DNA of 64,000 nt, taken from assembly GCF_021018895.1 (NCBI RefSeq), contig NC_079377.1, positions 16,415,501-16,479,500 on the forward strand, in the 5' to 3' direction. The notes below the pieces were generated by a model, which saw nothing but the letters and a program-made list of their open reading frames with translations, searched no databases and was not told the origin of the DNA. This document shows positions 24,701-39,700 of this stretch, piece by piece (the stretch's first letter is position 1; every line of letters starts with the position of its first letter). Source of the DNA: Seriola aureovittata (Eukaryota > Chordata > Actinopteri > Carangiformes > Carangidae). The position numbers and the translations under genes are program-made.

Positions 24701-27700
24701 CACTCAGTGTAGTGATGTGACGACTTTGCTGTAGTGCGTCAGCGGCCAAAGATATCGAATGTCGTCATGCAGAGAGTTTAGAAAAATGACTGATCTAAAT
24801 GAGTTAGAATGAGTGATGGCGTTATCGAATTCTTGGTAACAGAATAGGTTAATGAAGCACAGACGCTCCCTCTCAGCACTGTCTGCTACATAATTATGAG
24901 ATTAGACACATTAATAGTTGAGAGAGGTGATCAGTGACCTTTCATTCTGAAACTCGCTCCTCTGTTTGCTAAGTAAAGAGTGCAGGATAAATCCATACAC
25001 TGTGTATGCTGACATTTTGTCTGGCAATTTTGTGTTGATACACTGACTCCAAGTATCAATATTTCCCTATTTAATTATTAATATTTTAATTTTGCATTGA
25101 CCATTGTTCATTGCAGACTGTATGTTTGTGCTCAGTGAAGATGACTATAACATTTAATGGACTTCATTGATTCTTATAAGTGGGCGGCACGGTTGCCTCA
25201 CAGCAAGAAGGTACTGGGTTCAAACCTCTCTGTGTGTAGTTTGCATGTTTTCCCCCTGCCTGCGTGGGTTTCCTTCGGGTATTCCAGCTTCCTCCTTAGG
25301 ATAATTGGTGACTCTACATTGCGTGAAGGTGTGAATATGCGTGTGAATGTTTGTTTGTTTGTATACGTTAGACCTGTGATACTGGTGAGCTGTCCAGGGT
25401 GTACACTGCCCTCGCCCAGTGTCAGCTGAGGTGTCTCAGAGATGTCAAAGATGAAAGAAAGGCAAATTTATTTTAGAGCACCTTTCAACAACAAGGTAAT
25501 TCAACGTCTTTTACATGAGACATAAAGGGCCTTGTCATGTAGTTATTATCACAGAGATTTATCACCCAACTCAGTGTTGTGTTTTAGTGTCTTCCAGCTC
25601 ATTGTTTTTGGTTTTATGACCTGCAGCTTTACAATTTGGTTAACTGTCACCACTGTGATAAACCCACTGTATGCTCCCTGCCCAGGAAGAGACGACAGGC
25701 ACACTGAGCAACTAGCTGGTGAACCGTTAAAGAGCCAGATATTTCCCTGAGAAGATGGTGGAGGGCGAACACAGAGCTAAAAGGGAGAGTGAATATTGGA
25801 CTTGCATTCATCACGTGAACAGAAACTTGACTCAAAATAAATGCTTATGTTGCTCTGTGTCTGCTGGACGTGTAAACTAGCAATTTTTTCACTAAGACGT
25901 TCGTTCATGTGTCATGGTGTGTTAACAGCTTATCACAGCTGCTTCCAGGAGGCCAAATAAATCAAACAATACTACTTTAAACTCTCTTTAAAATGTTCTT
26001 ACATGGGCTTCCTTTGTTTTTATTTTTTATGTTAAGGGTGAGAGATCAACTGTGTTGTCTAGACAATGTTGTTGTTTAGATGATATCAGTTGAGCTGCGT
26101 TAGACTTTAAGCCACAGAGAGCTCATAGTCTTAAGTTTGTCATAAGAAACATTTTTTCCAGAGCTTCTATGCCAGCTTAAATGGGGAAAATTATCAACTT
26201 ACCCAAGTTTATTTATTTATTTTTTCTTTTCTTTTCATTTTTCTCTTTTTATATTACCAGCCTTCCCTTGACCCTCATCCCAGATGCCTTCAGAATGTCA
26301 AACACATCGTTGTAAAACAGGGAAGCTCATTTGACTGTGTGTTTGGGATACTCTTAGCTTAGACTTGCTAATGGAGGAGAGGACAGGCTGCATCTAAATG
26401 ACATGATTATCAGTGACGCTGCCAGCTGCAATCAGGGCCAGGGCACAAAGAGAGATCCGCAGAGAGGTGCTTTATGCCTGGATAGACAGGCAGCGTTGAG
26501 GAAGCAGTGGTTTTATTTGCCTTTTATTTCCCTCAGTGGTAAAGCAGGAGGGGAAACACAGGAGAGGTAGAGTTGAGAGTGAGAGACAAACAGGAGAGAG
26601 ATGACAGTGAAGGAATTATTTAGGTACACATGGACAACGATGACAGGCGTATGAGACCGGCCACGGGAGATTTGTGTCAAAACAATGAGTGGAAATTTGA
26701 GGGACAGAGGAAGGGAACAGAGTTTACATGGACATTTTGAAGTGGAGATGTCTTTTAGAAGTTGAGCTAAGAGTTGCATCATATGAACGTGGGGAGAAAG
26801 CTCAAAAGTGCTTTCCTGTGTCTGTATGTGTGACTCAGAAGAAAGGTGAAGCACAGCAGGGAGCGGTGGCTCGACTTCGAGGCCAAGAGGTGAATACTTC
26901 GTCAAGACAATATGAGGGAGCTTGTGACTCTTGTTATTTTCTTGTCGAAGTGACAGAGTGCAAGTGAGGTGAGAAGGTACAAAATGTCATCATCTGCTGT
27001 GGAGAGGAGGGAGAAATCTTGTGAGGTTGCCAGTGGGTAAATGTTTGCAGTAAATTTAGCTTGTGTTTTGCTTTTCCTCCTGATATTTAATCACCATAGG
27101 CTCCTGCCAGTGTTGCAGCCTAACATTTGTTGAAAGGTCAGACATGTCGCTCCTGCTTAGCTCGACCTAAATACATGTCAGTCTGTGGTGCAGCATAGAC
27201 AGCAGTAGAGACAGCTTGATGTCGGCCTGAGAGCCCACAAAAGGAAGAGCCCCTCATGTAACCAGTGCCTACACTGTTTACAGAGCCGTTTCACTCCCCA
27301 TCCAGACTGACGTTTCCTCCTCCTCTGAACCCACCGGCCTCATATGCTGAGATGATTAAACTGACAGGAATCATCTGCACTGCACATATGGCTTCAGATC
27401 CAGGAAAAGCTGCTCGGTGCACAGGAGACTGTATCTCTGCATCTCAGTGCACTGTCAATAAGAGCTCGGCTGAATGCTACAAGATCATTTTGTAAGTTAC
27501 TATGAAAAGGCTGCCTCCTTTGCTGAGTCGTGTTATGGGATCCATACTAGGGACAAAATTTAGCTGCTTCACTTTTTTGTCTGTTATTTTATAATCAGAC
27601 CCTTGTGTATCCCCCAACTTTATGGAGATGCAGTACTAAATCGCTTCTTAAGTACACCTTTAAATCATTAATTTAAGGCCTGTGTTTCATGTGATAAATA

Positions 27701-30700
27701 GGTCTGACAGTTGTGTAATAGTATAATCAGTTTTTTTTTTTTTGGGGGGGGGTAGATCATCTGCTCAATTATGTAAAGTGAAGAGAGCTGTACATGATTG
27801 GGTCCTCTAAGCATTGAGTGACTGACAAGCGGGGGAAGGAAGGCTAAAGTGGTTTTGCAATAGATGTTTGTGCACTCATGTTTGCACTTCCAGTACATGC
27901 TCACAGATAAGCTGTTGTAGTCAGAACTGTATTCTTTGAAAGCTTGGTTTGAGTCTAGCTCTCCCGCTATGTACCTGAGCAGATTGTATGTTCCGAGAGA
28001 AGCTGATAGGCAACTCGCTGCTATATAGTAGGAGCTTCCCCTGTAAAGTTGTCCGATGCTAAAGCACATTTACTGTCCAATTAATGAGAAAGCAGGACTA
28101 CAGTCATCATTGTGGCGTATAGGCAGCTCAGACAGCAGATGGTAAAACCTAGTGAAGCATGCATTGTTGACTTTCAGAGAGAAAGTCAACATGGGAAGGG
28201 TTAATATCTGTTCTTCCCTTTTCTTTTTTACATCTTCTATGACAGATTTGTCATACATTAGGAAAGGCCAATAAAAAATGAGCAGATAACATTGGAGGGT
28301 TTTTTACCTTCTCTGTTATATGGCAGCTTCACTGACTGAGTCTAGTCTGTGAGATAGTGCCACACATTTCTCTCTGTCAGTGTCAGTATCAGTATCTTTA
28401 GCAGTGTGTTACTCTCAATGTGAATGACATATTTGCCTTTCAAACAGTAACAACAGCCAAAAAGGGGCTTCCTAATTAGATTTTGTGTAACTTTTGTGCG
28501 CAGCCATAACAGTTCCACCCCAGCTAACTACACCTGGAGAGAGTGCAGGGCTTTAAGCTAATATTATCCAGGGAAACCTACACTCGCTGCTCGACTAATT
28601 TCCTGGACAGCAGAGCAGGCGTGTGGTCTCAGCTGTGATAATACACACCCTCGATGTGGGTCTGTTGCAGACTGAGATCTGCACATTGGAGCTGTTCCTA
28701 AATTATTTAATGCTGATTTATGGGGTGTCTTTTTTTATAGGTTTTTTTTTTTAAACTCCTGGTCCTGTGAGCATGGTTGTTGACTTAAATCCTTTTCATT
28801 TCTTACAAATGTCTGAATTGCCTGCCAACACTGCACTTCTTGAAATGTAGCTGTGGTTAGAAAGAAGGTACACTAATATTTAACTGCATCCGCGCTTCAG
28901 TTGGGAAAAATAATTATAGGCCCTGAAAACATTTTTCAGTCACCTTCTTACTCTGAGTAATGAGGTCCTACATGAAGACACAATTTTCAGCCAATGTTTG
29001 AACAGTTATGATTTCACATTTATTGTCATTGAGTTCTTCTGGTTCTACTGGATTTTGGTGGGTGGGACTCAAATCTGATCAAACCACACCCACACCGTCT
29101 TGATGAGGTAAATTAGCTTCTGTTAGCATTAAACTTTTAACAGATAACTGTTTTAATGTAATAATATTTTTTTTTCTTTATCTCTAATTTTCACTTATTT
29201 AGTCATGGATATTTAATGTTAGAGAGAAACCATTTCAAAGTTACAGTTCACCAACAAACCACTGTCCAGTTGCAATGCTCATTGCACTGATGCATATTTC
29301 TGCAGTCAGCATCTTGCATTACATAACAAGTGAACAGTAATTTACTGCTGTCTTTTCCTATTGAATAAATCGATTTCCATCCTGACATTCAGCTGATGGC
29401 ACAAAAACACTTGGAAACCACCGCCACAACTCAGAGTCATTTATTTATGTTAGTCCATGTCTGGACAGTACACGTGTATCTGCTCATTGTCATTAAGAAC
29501 TGCACCGGGCAGTTGGTGACGAAGAAGTAAGATATTCTTGCAGCATCCCTGGACACCTGGTAACAGATACTGTGTTACCAGGCACCTGTAACCTGGAGGG
29601 TTGTCGGCTACAATTTAGTGGCGCCGCTCGATTATCAAAGCCCTGTTCTTACACGACCACTGGCCACACTGGACTTCAGTTCAGTGGTTAGCAGCAAGTC
29701 CCCAGTTCGACTCATGTTGGCCCGGACCATTTGCTGCATGTCATTCCCCTGCTCCCTCTCCCTTTATTTCCTGTCTCCACTGTCACTGTCCAATAAAAGC
29801 ATAAAACACTCCAAAAAATAATTTAAATATTTTCAAGCATATGAATAACCGAGCACATCTTAATTACTTACTTGTACAGATTGTATTTAATTGGCTTTAA
29901 ATGTCATTTCAATTCAATTCAGTCCATAATGGCTTAGTTTTTCTTTATGTGGGTCAACTTTGGCTGACATTTACTGGTATACATCTGTAAGGTCTTTGGT
30001 GGAATAAGACTTTTGCAAGATGACAACCAGCAGTTCAGTGTGTGTAGAGTGGTGAAATGAACAGCAACATCAGTCCCAACAGGTTTACAGAGCTTTTTTA
30101 TTTTTATCTGAACATTTTTAGTTGATACAGTTGAGTCAAAGCACACAACTTACAGATGGAAGCAGCACATTAAATGGCTCAAGAGAGGGGCTGACTCAAG
30201 CCCACAGACCAAAAAACAATCCCCTCAACTCACAGGTGTGACCAATGATAATTATCCAGATTGCATTTACAATATACCAAAACTCTACAATATTAAGCTA
30301 CAGAATAAATTATATGAATGTTACTGTTGCAACAAAAACAATAACTGAAACTAAGCAGTAAAGAAACGAAAATAAACCAAATGCAAACTATGTTAGCCCT
30401 AGTTATATATCATGAAACCAATGGGAGGGTTGCACGATATTTTATAGTAGTCGTAGTGGACAGATGCTTGGACAGGTTAGCCCCTGATGATTAAATGTGT
30501 TTTTGCATACAGTGTTTTAGTAGATAAATCAGTCAATGGTCTGCAAAGAGGAGTTAACTCCTCAAAACATATGCTCTCTTCTGCGCCCGCCTCAAACAAA
30601 GCTGTGGCTGTATTCATACTGCTGGAGCTCAGACCTGAATTCATGTTGATTTTAGCATAGCCTACATGTATCCACTGGATGTTTGTAATACTTTCCATGT

Positions 30701-33700
30701 GGGTCCAATTTGGTCAATAGAAACCTGATTTTCCCTCAGAAATCTCCAACTGACAACTGTCTCAACGTTTACTATTAATGCCAGTTTATTGAGAACAGAC
30801 TCTGTTTACTCCTCGTGCACATTCCATCCACTCATGTTGATCCTGAAACATGTCTGTCTTCTGTTATCAGTGGCAGCCCATGTTATTTACAAGGGGGTCG
30901 GTCTGCTCTGTGTCGTAGTCTGATCTGCATAGTCTGTCTATCCTTGATTTGGTGCAGGGTCCCCGTGCACAAGGCAGCAAAGCTCTTTTTATGACTAAAA
31001 AGACTCTAACAAGTGGATTATGGGGGCAGACAAGGGGGGACAGAGACAGGTCGATTGCCTTTTGGTCAGTGAGAGATGAAAGCAGCCGACACTCAAAGGT
31101 GGACAGTCTGAGTGAAGTGGACATAGCTGTTTCACCCAAGGGTGCCTGTTAGAAGAGGATGTTTTTCTGTGTTCTATGTTCTTGGGAAATCTGTGTTCTT
31201 TTGGAAAAAAACAAAAAACAGATTTCCTTCCCATTGAATGCCTCCACCGTTATCTCCAGTCCCCTCAGGAGGAGCTTCACTATAGTCAACTAACAGCAGT
31301 GAAATATCCATGTAGTTGCAGCAGCCAAATCCCCCTTAGGCACAGGCAAAGCATCACATACCCCCCCCACCCGACCTCTGTCCATCGCCAGGCTCCACAA
31401 ACATATTCTGTGTAATGTTGAATTTTCACAAATCTGCCCTGTCAAGCCGCAAGCTTTGCAGACAGTCTCCACGCCCCGTTGCGTTTGAAGACCCCAGTCA
31501 GTCTATCGCTGCATAAGTACGTGTATGACATGTTTCTGTCTGAAGTCAAGCTTTTCAAGCTTCCGATGCCAGCTGCTTCTCTCTATACCACGTCTGCCAA
31601 TCCTCTCTGCTAGCCATTGCTCCTTGTTACCCCATATCCTCCACATCCTCTTTTTGAAGCGAGACTATGTCCCACCATGACTGTGTGAGATACTCATTTT
31701 ACGCCCCAAAGCCTGCTTTTCTGTGTCAGTCCCTCTGTGATTCTGTTTTTGTTTGTTAGCTGGCACGGAGCACGGGGTCGAGCCTTGGTTATGTTGCTGT
31801 CATCCACTGTGTTTTAGGAAATGTGTGTCCTGTGGCTTGTGTTTCATACTGCCAATGTGTTTAGAGAGGTTGAAACAGGACATGGGTCTTACAGGCGGTG
31901 AAGCACTGAGGTGGGTATAGAAATGTTTGAAGTGGAGTGACCAGACTGCAGCACACCTAAACAGGGGCTTCATATTTTGTAAAATGACGACTAAAATGCA
32001 CGAAGCCAATGTGTTATTAATACTTACTCTTGTTTATTCAGCGTAATAAATGAATGCGAAGAAAATAACCTATATGAGACGATGGGCCCCCTGAACACAG
32101 GCATCTAAAAGACCCCCCAACCGTCCTCTGCCATCTTTCCAGACCTGCCGCTGGTTGAGCAGCAAGATTTCTGCCATTTGTCTGTGTGGTCGTGTTCCTC
32201 CCTTACTGTGTCTTTGTGGTCATTTTACGGCTCTTTGTAGTCATTTTGAATCTCTTCATTGTTGGTTTTGGTCTCTGTTGTCATTTTTGCATCTCTTTGT
32301 AGTTATTTTGCGTCCCTTTTGGTCTTTCTTCTCTGTGGGTATTTTTTGACTGTGGACGTTTTGCATCTGTTCGTCGTTTTGTGCTATTTTGTGGTCCTTT
32401 GGCGTCTCTATGGGGTCATTTTGGCGCCACCCCTCTCGCCCTGCCCCTGGTTAAACAGCTTGATTTCTGTCATTTTTTCTGCACGTTCCATGATTTTCTT
32501 CCTTTCTTTTTCTCTCCATAAAAGGTTGTCCGTCCCTTTGTCCATACCTCATGTCTTGTTTCTGTTATCACTGTGTATAATCCTGTTTTCTGTCGCCTTC
32601 TTGTCTACGTGTCTCCATATTATTTTTGTTTTTCACTCTTCATGTCTCTTTCCCTTTCTTTCTTTCTATTTATTTCTGGTCCTTGGTTCTCAGACTCACT
32701 GAAACTCACTCGAGCAGGACGGCAATTCCCTCGGGCTTCACAGCTGTTATTGGCACATCGCACAGTTTCATCTGTAACATTTTCTCTTTTTCAATACGAA
32801 ATCCAATTTCTTTCCTCACTAAATTAGACATTAGTCAGCACTTCAGGTAAGTGATACCAGGGAGTGAAATTAATGCAGTAGAAATTATGTGGTTTGGGGC
32901 TTGCTATTTTATCAGGGTTTCATGTACACACATGCTCACACACACAAGTCATCCACATCAAACATACACCTCCTCATTCCCTTCCCTCCGGCCAGTTGCT
33001 TAAATTGTCCTGCTCCAGCCAGGATATGCCTCTTGAAAATGTGGCTGCCAGAGAAAATGTTTCTCTGGACATTCGATGGCCCGTTTATGTATTGAGTAGG
33101 ATTGAAAATCTCTTGAACTGGAGCTCATACGGTGTCAGTAGACCATTAAATTTGTGTGAAAAGGCCTCTTGAATGAGCAGATTGAAGAAAGGTTTCAGTG
33201 AAAGCTCTGTCTGCATTCTGCTTCAGCAGGATGATTGAGGCCACTTTTCTTGAGATCATTTTGGTTTCGGAACAGTTAAAACCCACACATGAAGCAGGAT
33301 TTTTTTTTTTCTGCATCTCGGGCAAATCTGTTTGATTTTTTTAATATGTCTCCTCGTGCTTTAATTTCAGTCCACCTTGTTCTTCCATTCATCCCATAGG
33401 TATCCATTCCCAACAGTGTTCAGCACATGCAGTAAGAAGGACCTCGCTGCCAGTCTGGAGAAAGGTGTAGGCATGTGTTTGTACAACATGCCTGAGGTCA
33501 AGGTGCTCTACGGTGGACAGAAGTGCGGCAATGGCTACGTGGAGGAAGGAGAGGAGTGCGACTGCGGGGAGGCAGAGGTAAAGTTGAGAGCAAACACCTT
33601 CATCCTCAACTGCTCCTGTGGAGTGGATCAGTCTCCAACACCGTGGTTGGAAACAGTGCGTATAAAAGAAAATGTTTTTGCTGGATAAACAAAAGTTAAA

Positions 33701-36700
33701 ACACAAACAAATGTTCAGAAAATAGATTTCAAGTCAAGAGTCTGTGAAGTGTAGACGATATGATTCCAAGCACTGAAAGTGCCAACAGGTCACTCAGAAC
33801 CTCCCCTCCCTACGTAAACCACAACAAACTTAAAGTTAAACCTTCTCTTGAAACTGATGTTGTTATTGCGGCTTAAAAGCACCAAGACCTGCTGTACAAA
33901 AAAAGTCTAAAAGCTCAGCAAACCACCTGAGAGACCTAATATAAGTACCTTTCTTTTTTTCTTCTTTTTTTTTTACGTCACACCTTCTATCGGTCTTCCA
34001 CATGTGCTGAACAGCGTTCTGACAGTCTGCCACGGTGATGTCATATCCTCATTGAAGGCCCATTAATCAAAGCACTGTCCAACTTTGTGACAAAGGAAAC
34101 AAAGAAAAGTGTAATCGGGTCGAAAGCTGAAATAAGCTTTCTTTGGCTGTGCCACCCAAACAACCAGGCACGCTCAGATGCATGCATCCACTCACGAAAC
34201 ACAAGCTTTGTTTCTCTTGCGCACACACAGACACACAGACACACACGTGCACGCTGCAGGGTGCCTCAGAAAGTGAAGTGAGAATCACATGTGGGGAGCA
34301 GGTATCACTCAGCTGTAGCTAAGGCAGCTGTGTGTCTCAAGGATCTTAAAACCAAAGGAGATTTGTTGTTGAATATATCGTTGTAAATCTCTCATGAGTG
34401 ATGGAGTTCCTGGAGAGCATTATGAAAAGTGAAAAATGCACCTCCCAACCAACATCGAAAACCCATAAACGTTCAATATCTAAACAAAGAAAAGCAGCAA
34501 TTCCTGTCATCTGAGAAGTTAGATCATCACTGAACGTGAGGCATTTTTGCTTGAACAACAATGACTCGAACAATACATCATGCTGATTGTTATCATATAT
34601 TCTACATTGATTGACTAATTGTTTCAGCTCTGTCAGACACGTTTTGCCCCATTTGATCTTCTTGCTTCTGCTATAATTATACGTTATGATTTAGCTTTGA
34701 ATATTTGTAGTTCACTAAAGTTATAGATAACTAGAACTCAAAGATTCAGATCAGTATTTACCTTTTGTCGACTGAGAAGGCAGAAACACTATAGGTCTTA
34801 GTGGCAGCTTAATTGATATTCACAAACTGTAGCTTTAACCTGAAAATGAGATCAGCACAAGATATGAACGGTTAATTAAATATATATTTGACAGATTGAA
34901 ACTGTTGTAGCTTACTGACTTTAATGCCTTATTATTCATGAGCTACTTACTTTGAATAGCAGAGGCCCTGGTGCAGAGCTGTTACATTGATAAGCTTAAA
35001 TTGTTGATATAAGTGTAAAAGTAATGAGCATTTTTTTCTCTGAAACTGGCGTGATTTGATTTCTTTAGAGAAATGGTGGCGAGTTGAACTACAAAAACAC
35101 ACAGTCTACTCACAGTTGTAGAGCGGTGTTAGAGGCTTCCTTTCCTCTCACACATGATCTTTGATGTGTAAATTCCCCAGCTTCCCATCAGCACATTCAT
35201 CAGACAGCGGGAAAGATTAAATTTTAGCCGTTACCGAATGAACGTTCATTAGCTACAGCTGATGATGACCCTGCCACGGATGCTGTTTGTCATTTCAACC
35301 AGTAAAATTTGTGTTCAACACCGGCTTAACTGAGCCTGCCAGCATTATCCTAATGAACAAAGAGAGAAAAGGTTTGATAAGAGGTTCGTTAGCATTGGGG
35401 CTTAACAAAATCCAGTTTATTACCAACTGGGAACCAGATCCAAAGTGATATTGCTATTTGAGTGTAATAACTTTTTTGCAATTTTGGTGAGTGGACTCTT
35501 TAAACCTGACTGACTCAACAGTAGGTTTTTATTATTTAGTAAGGTGCTGTTATGACTATGGACTCCATAATTTAGACGCAGCTCTAGGTAGTATTTTTGC
35601 CAGCTTGCCCCTGCATAACCTCCATAATGTCGCCACAGAGGGTCCGCTTGTTTGATCTGCCAGCCCACTTAGACTGAGAGATGAAAGCAACCTTCTCTCT
35701 CCTCTCCAAACAATACGCTTATGTCAGGGCCAAGAGGTAAACAGCCAACCTCCTATAAAACCTCACATCAACTGAAAGTCAGACATCCACCAATCCAGCT
35801 GCCTCCAGTTCCCAACCTTCAGCACATCTCGCCTCAACCTAAGAGCCCCACACGTAAAACAGCCACGTTGACGGAAGATAAATGATAGTGGGAGTTATTT
35901 TCTGCGTGATAGTGCAATGCATGACACCACTTGGAAAACAAAGCTGATGTGTTTTGGCATCCAATAAAGGGGAAACATCTCAACACCTCCCTGAAGTCTT
36001 TTATAACATTATTCCCATTTCAACTTCTCCTTGTGTATCCTCCTCTCCTCTTGGCGTTTTCTGCCAGCCGCCAACTGATCCTTGTCATTGTGTCAAAGTG
36101 GCTACAATCCTCTCCTCTTAAGGGCTTTCAGTACCCACTCCCGCTCCTGTCCGTGGCACCCTAATAGTCAACTCGGACACATCTTTCCCCATCAAATCTC
36201 AGTTGAAGCCCTTAACACAGACCCTTCCAAATGCTACACCTGATTCCTATCGTTTTCTCCTCTGCCTCGCAGCTCTCACTTTTTTGACCCCACTTGGGTC
36301 AGAGTACTAAACTCTACAGGTCTACAGAGTTCCCCAAATCCAGATCACATGAGTTTCAGTTAATACAGTCTCCATCCAATGGTTTTCAGGTCAGGGTGGG
36401 AGTCCCCGGGCAGGAAGTGTGCTCCCCTGACCTGGAAGTCTTGATCTGACAAGAGCAAACTGACAGAGCGGTGATGAGGTCCACATGTTGTTAACTATTT
36501 TGTTTTCTCTCCCTCATCCTCAGGAATGTATGAACCCATGCTGCAACGCCACCACATGTACCCTCAAGGGAGATGCCGTGTGCGCCCATGGACAGTGCTG
36601 TGAAGACTGCAGGGTAAGACTTTTCATGCAATCTTGGGTCTGTCGCATGTATTATCCTTCCACCTTGGATCTCCCGATCTTTCCCAATTTAAATGCACAT

Positions 36701-39700
36701 ATACCTTTCCAATAGCTTAAAAAAAACTTTGGAAACTTTATTATGAAATTGTATTTTCAAAGCTTTACTCTGCAGAGATGGACGTTTTTCATTTCTAAAC
36801 TCGAGTACAAAGCCTGAAACTTTCTGAAACTCTCTTAATTCTCTCTGGTAGGTTATTAAGAGTCTCACAATAGTGTGTCTTCGTATATAATTTAATATCT
36901 CAGGTCAGTTCATTCCAACTTTGTATATGTTATCTCAATAGACAAGTTTCAATTGAAAGTTCTCAAGTTGGATTGCATAAAGTTTGCTTCTAGCTACTTA
37001 CTAGTAGTTTTTGCTTTGACGTGGAAACCTTTTTCTTTCTCAGATGCGAGTCTTTTCTTATAAAATTTGTTGAAGATGATTAAACGCATAAGTCTGCTCA
37101 TTGTGTCCTTAAAAATATTTCTGTTCAGACCTCCATTTCAATGCAAGACTTTGATTCCTTTTCTTTACACAAAAGAATCTTTGACCTTGTGGTACGAGAC
37201 ATCAGTACCATACAATTACTTACGGGGTCGGACATCTCTGTAACATTTACGGCACAATGCAAGTGTGGAAGGACAGCCTTCATATTAATGAAAAGGCCAG
37301 ACCAGCAAAAGGTTAAGTATGCAGAAAAATACTGTGTTAAATGTGTGTTGTCTTCTTTGTTTTGCACAACGAAACGAAAGAAAATAACCTCAATATACTG
37401 TATGTGAGCTTCTGATGTCAGAGCAGTCAATAAATCTTCTCCAGCCTCTTCGCATTTTAACTGTTTGTTTAACTGTACTGTGCTATATGTGTTTACAGCT
37501 CAAGCCGGCTGGCACCCTGTGTCGAGAGACCAGTAACTCCTGTGACCTGCCAGAGTTTTGTACTGGTGCCAACCCTCACTGCCCAGCCAACGTTTATCTG
37601 CATGATGGGCACGCCTGCCACAATGTTGAAGGCTACTGCTACAACGGCATCTGCCAGACTCATGAGCAACAATGCATCACCCTGTGGGGACCTGGTAAAT
37701 CAACATCCTCTAATAAGTTGTGTAAATAATCTTCTCTTTCAGTTGATATATCTCTCACTTCATATTGATGATTGGATTTTGTATTTTCCTTGGTTGTGTT
37801 TGCATGCAGGAGCCAAGCCCGCCCCTGGGATCTGCTTTGAGCGAGTCAACTCTGCAGGGGATCCTTACGGGAATTGTGGGAAGGACTCCAAAGGCTCCTT
37901 TGCCAAATGTGATGCAAGGTAAGACTCCGCAGCTGCACTGGCGCAGCAGAGGTACAGAGAAACGTCTGTGCAAAACACAACTGATTAGCTTAAGTGGTGT
38001 CATTAGCAATCATCATTCTGTTGTAGAATCTGACATGTGGTCTTCAAACAAAAGTTTACACGGGTGAAAAATGTAACTTAAGTATGATAGTAGCTAATTA
38101 CGGTCTGAGAAAGTATTCATGAATCATTTCGTGCTATTCTTGTCAGCTAATTGTTCTAAAGATCTCCCTTTGGGTGAATTCTGTAATCAAGCCCTTTGTT
38201 AATTGATGTAATTGCTTTAATGACCGGAGGACTGCAGTGCTGCAGCTCTCTGCAGCGGTCTTTCATCTTTCTCTACAGTTACTTATCTTTGTCTGTCATT
38301 GACAGGCCTCTATGTTTTAGGCTTTTTTTAATTATCTTTTTCAATCTCACTGTGTGCACATATGGGTGTTTCTGTGTGTGTGTTGCATGCAGGGATGCAA
38401 AGTGTGGTAAAATTCAGTGCCAGGGAGGAGCCAACCGACCAGTGATCGGAACAAACGCTGTTTCCATCGAAACTAACATCCCGCTACAAGAAGGAGGGCG
38501 TATTCTCTGTCGAGGAACACACGTTTACCTTGGTGACGACATGCCCGACCCTGGACTGGTTCTGGCTGGTACAAAGTGTGGAGACGGCATGGTGAGGGAT
38601 CAGTATATCATTTAATAGCAAAGAGACGGATCATGGGGTTATATTTAATTCTATCTTGAGTAGGATAGACAATGCTCATGACTCAATATCACGATTCAAC
38701 ATACACCGTTTAATCACATTATATGCACCAGAAATGTATGAGCCTCTGTCATCCTGAGGTCTCCTTTTGCTATTTTCTGATTGTTCAATGTTAATATTAT
38801 TTCTATAGATTTTAGCTGTTAGTTTGTTGTTTATTTCCTTGCAGCTATATTATTTGATCTCTGGAGACCCCAAAACACTGACAACTGCATGTGCCTAGAG
38901 TAGTGCTCCTCTGGGTGCTGGCAGATAGAACTGCAGCACGGAGCCAAGGCAGACACACAGGGGCAGCCCTTCCTAAAGAAAAGCACTAATGAAATTAACT
39001 CCTGAGTGAATCCAGTGATCCAGATGTGCACTACACATCACGCTCAGGGCTGGAAAGACCCTTATGGCAACCAGTTATTTTATTAGGTGTCCCTCTCAAC
39101 TTTTCTCCTCTTATGTGCCTACCTCAAAACCTCTCACACAGCAACAGTGACATCAGGGCCTCTTCCTGCCAAAAGCAAGAGGCCTCCCGTTTTTGGTTTC
39201 TGGAGGACTTCCCTCCTTAACTGTCTCTCCGGGTGAGGTTACAAGGCCTGTACTCAGTCTTACATTAATGGCAAACTGGTTGTGAGAGCAGATGACATGG
39301 GGCACATATGGGCAGTTTGACTAACCACCTCTGCTGCTTTATATCAGTAAGTAGGTAAATATTTTCAAAACAACTCTATAGCACCTGGACACATTTGCAT
39401 GTTAGCTTCCCTGCTCAGAACATCACTAATGCAAAAGTTGCTGTTCGCTCCTGCCTCTATGCTCTCCTTATGAAAACATATGAGATGATGATGTTGTTGA
39501 GTTATACCTGTGCCTGAGTATTCCCTCAAATTCTAGTCCTTTTGGTTCTCCATGATAGAAATAAATAATTTAACAATAAATTGAACATATTAGGAACCAA
39601 AACGGTGGCGTTTCACAGTCCCTACAAGTCCCCACAAGCTCTTTCAGTCCCCTCACAGGACTTGCCCTCAGTACTTAAAAGGCCTTTGAGCTTTGTGTGC

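Larger units (their letters stand above)
22486..33399 (+). other. adam12 10.9-kb intron
   Basis: The largest intron fully contained in the window. It holds SINE-like copies (25182-25432, 29670-29820), a perfect hairpin (28165-28191) and a degenerate tandem array (32211-32434). ORFs here (e.g. 23074-23520, 26513-26905 and 27668-28069, all minus) show no protein-family features. Confidence 0.8.
33578..37498 (+). other. adam12 introns in the disintegrin region
   Basis: Introns 33578-36523 and 36614-37498. The first contains a MITE copy at 34419-34572 and a CA-rich patch near 34225-34250. No gene seen; 35700-36300 is unusually pyrimidine-rich. Confidence 0.8.

Noticed and set aside
25219..25229. 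B-box-like GGGTTCAAACC as a tRNA gene
   Set aside because: No cloverleaf, no A-box at the right distance; it is part of the interspersed repeat at 25182-25432.
26513..26905. 130-codon minus-strand ORF
   Set aside because: No recognisable motif, no splice or start context, inside a large intron.
27668..28069. 133-codon minus-strand ORF
   Set aside because: Includes a low-complexity YPPPKKKK segment from a poly-T/poly-G tract; considered chance.
32259..32702. 147-codon plus-strand ORF, phenylalanine/leucine-rich
   Set aside because: It runs over the degenerate tandem array and a T-rich stretch; composition explains the open frame.
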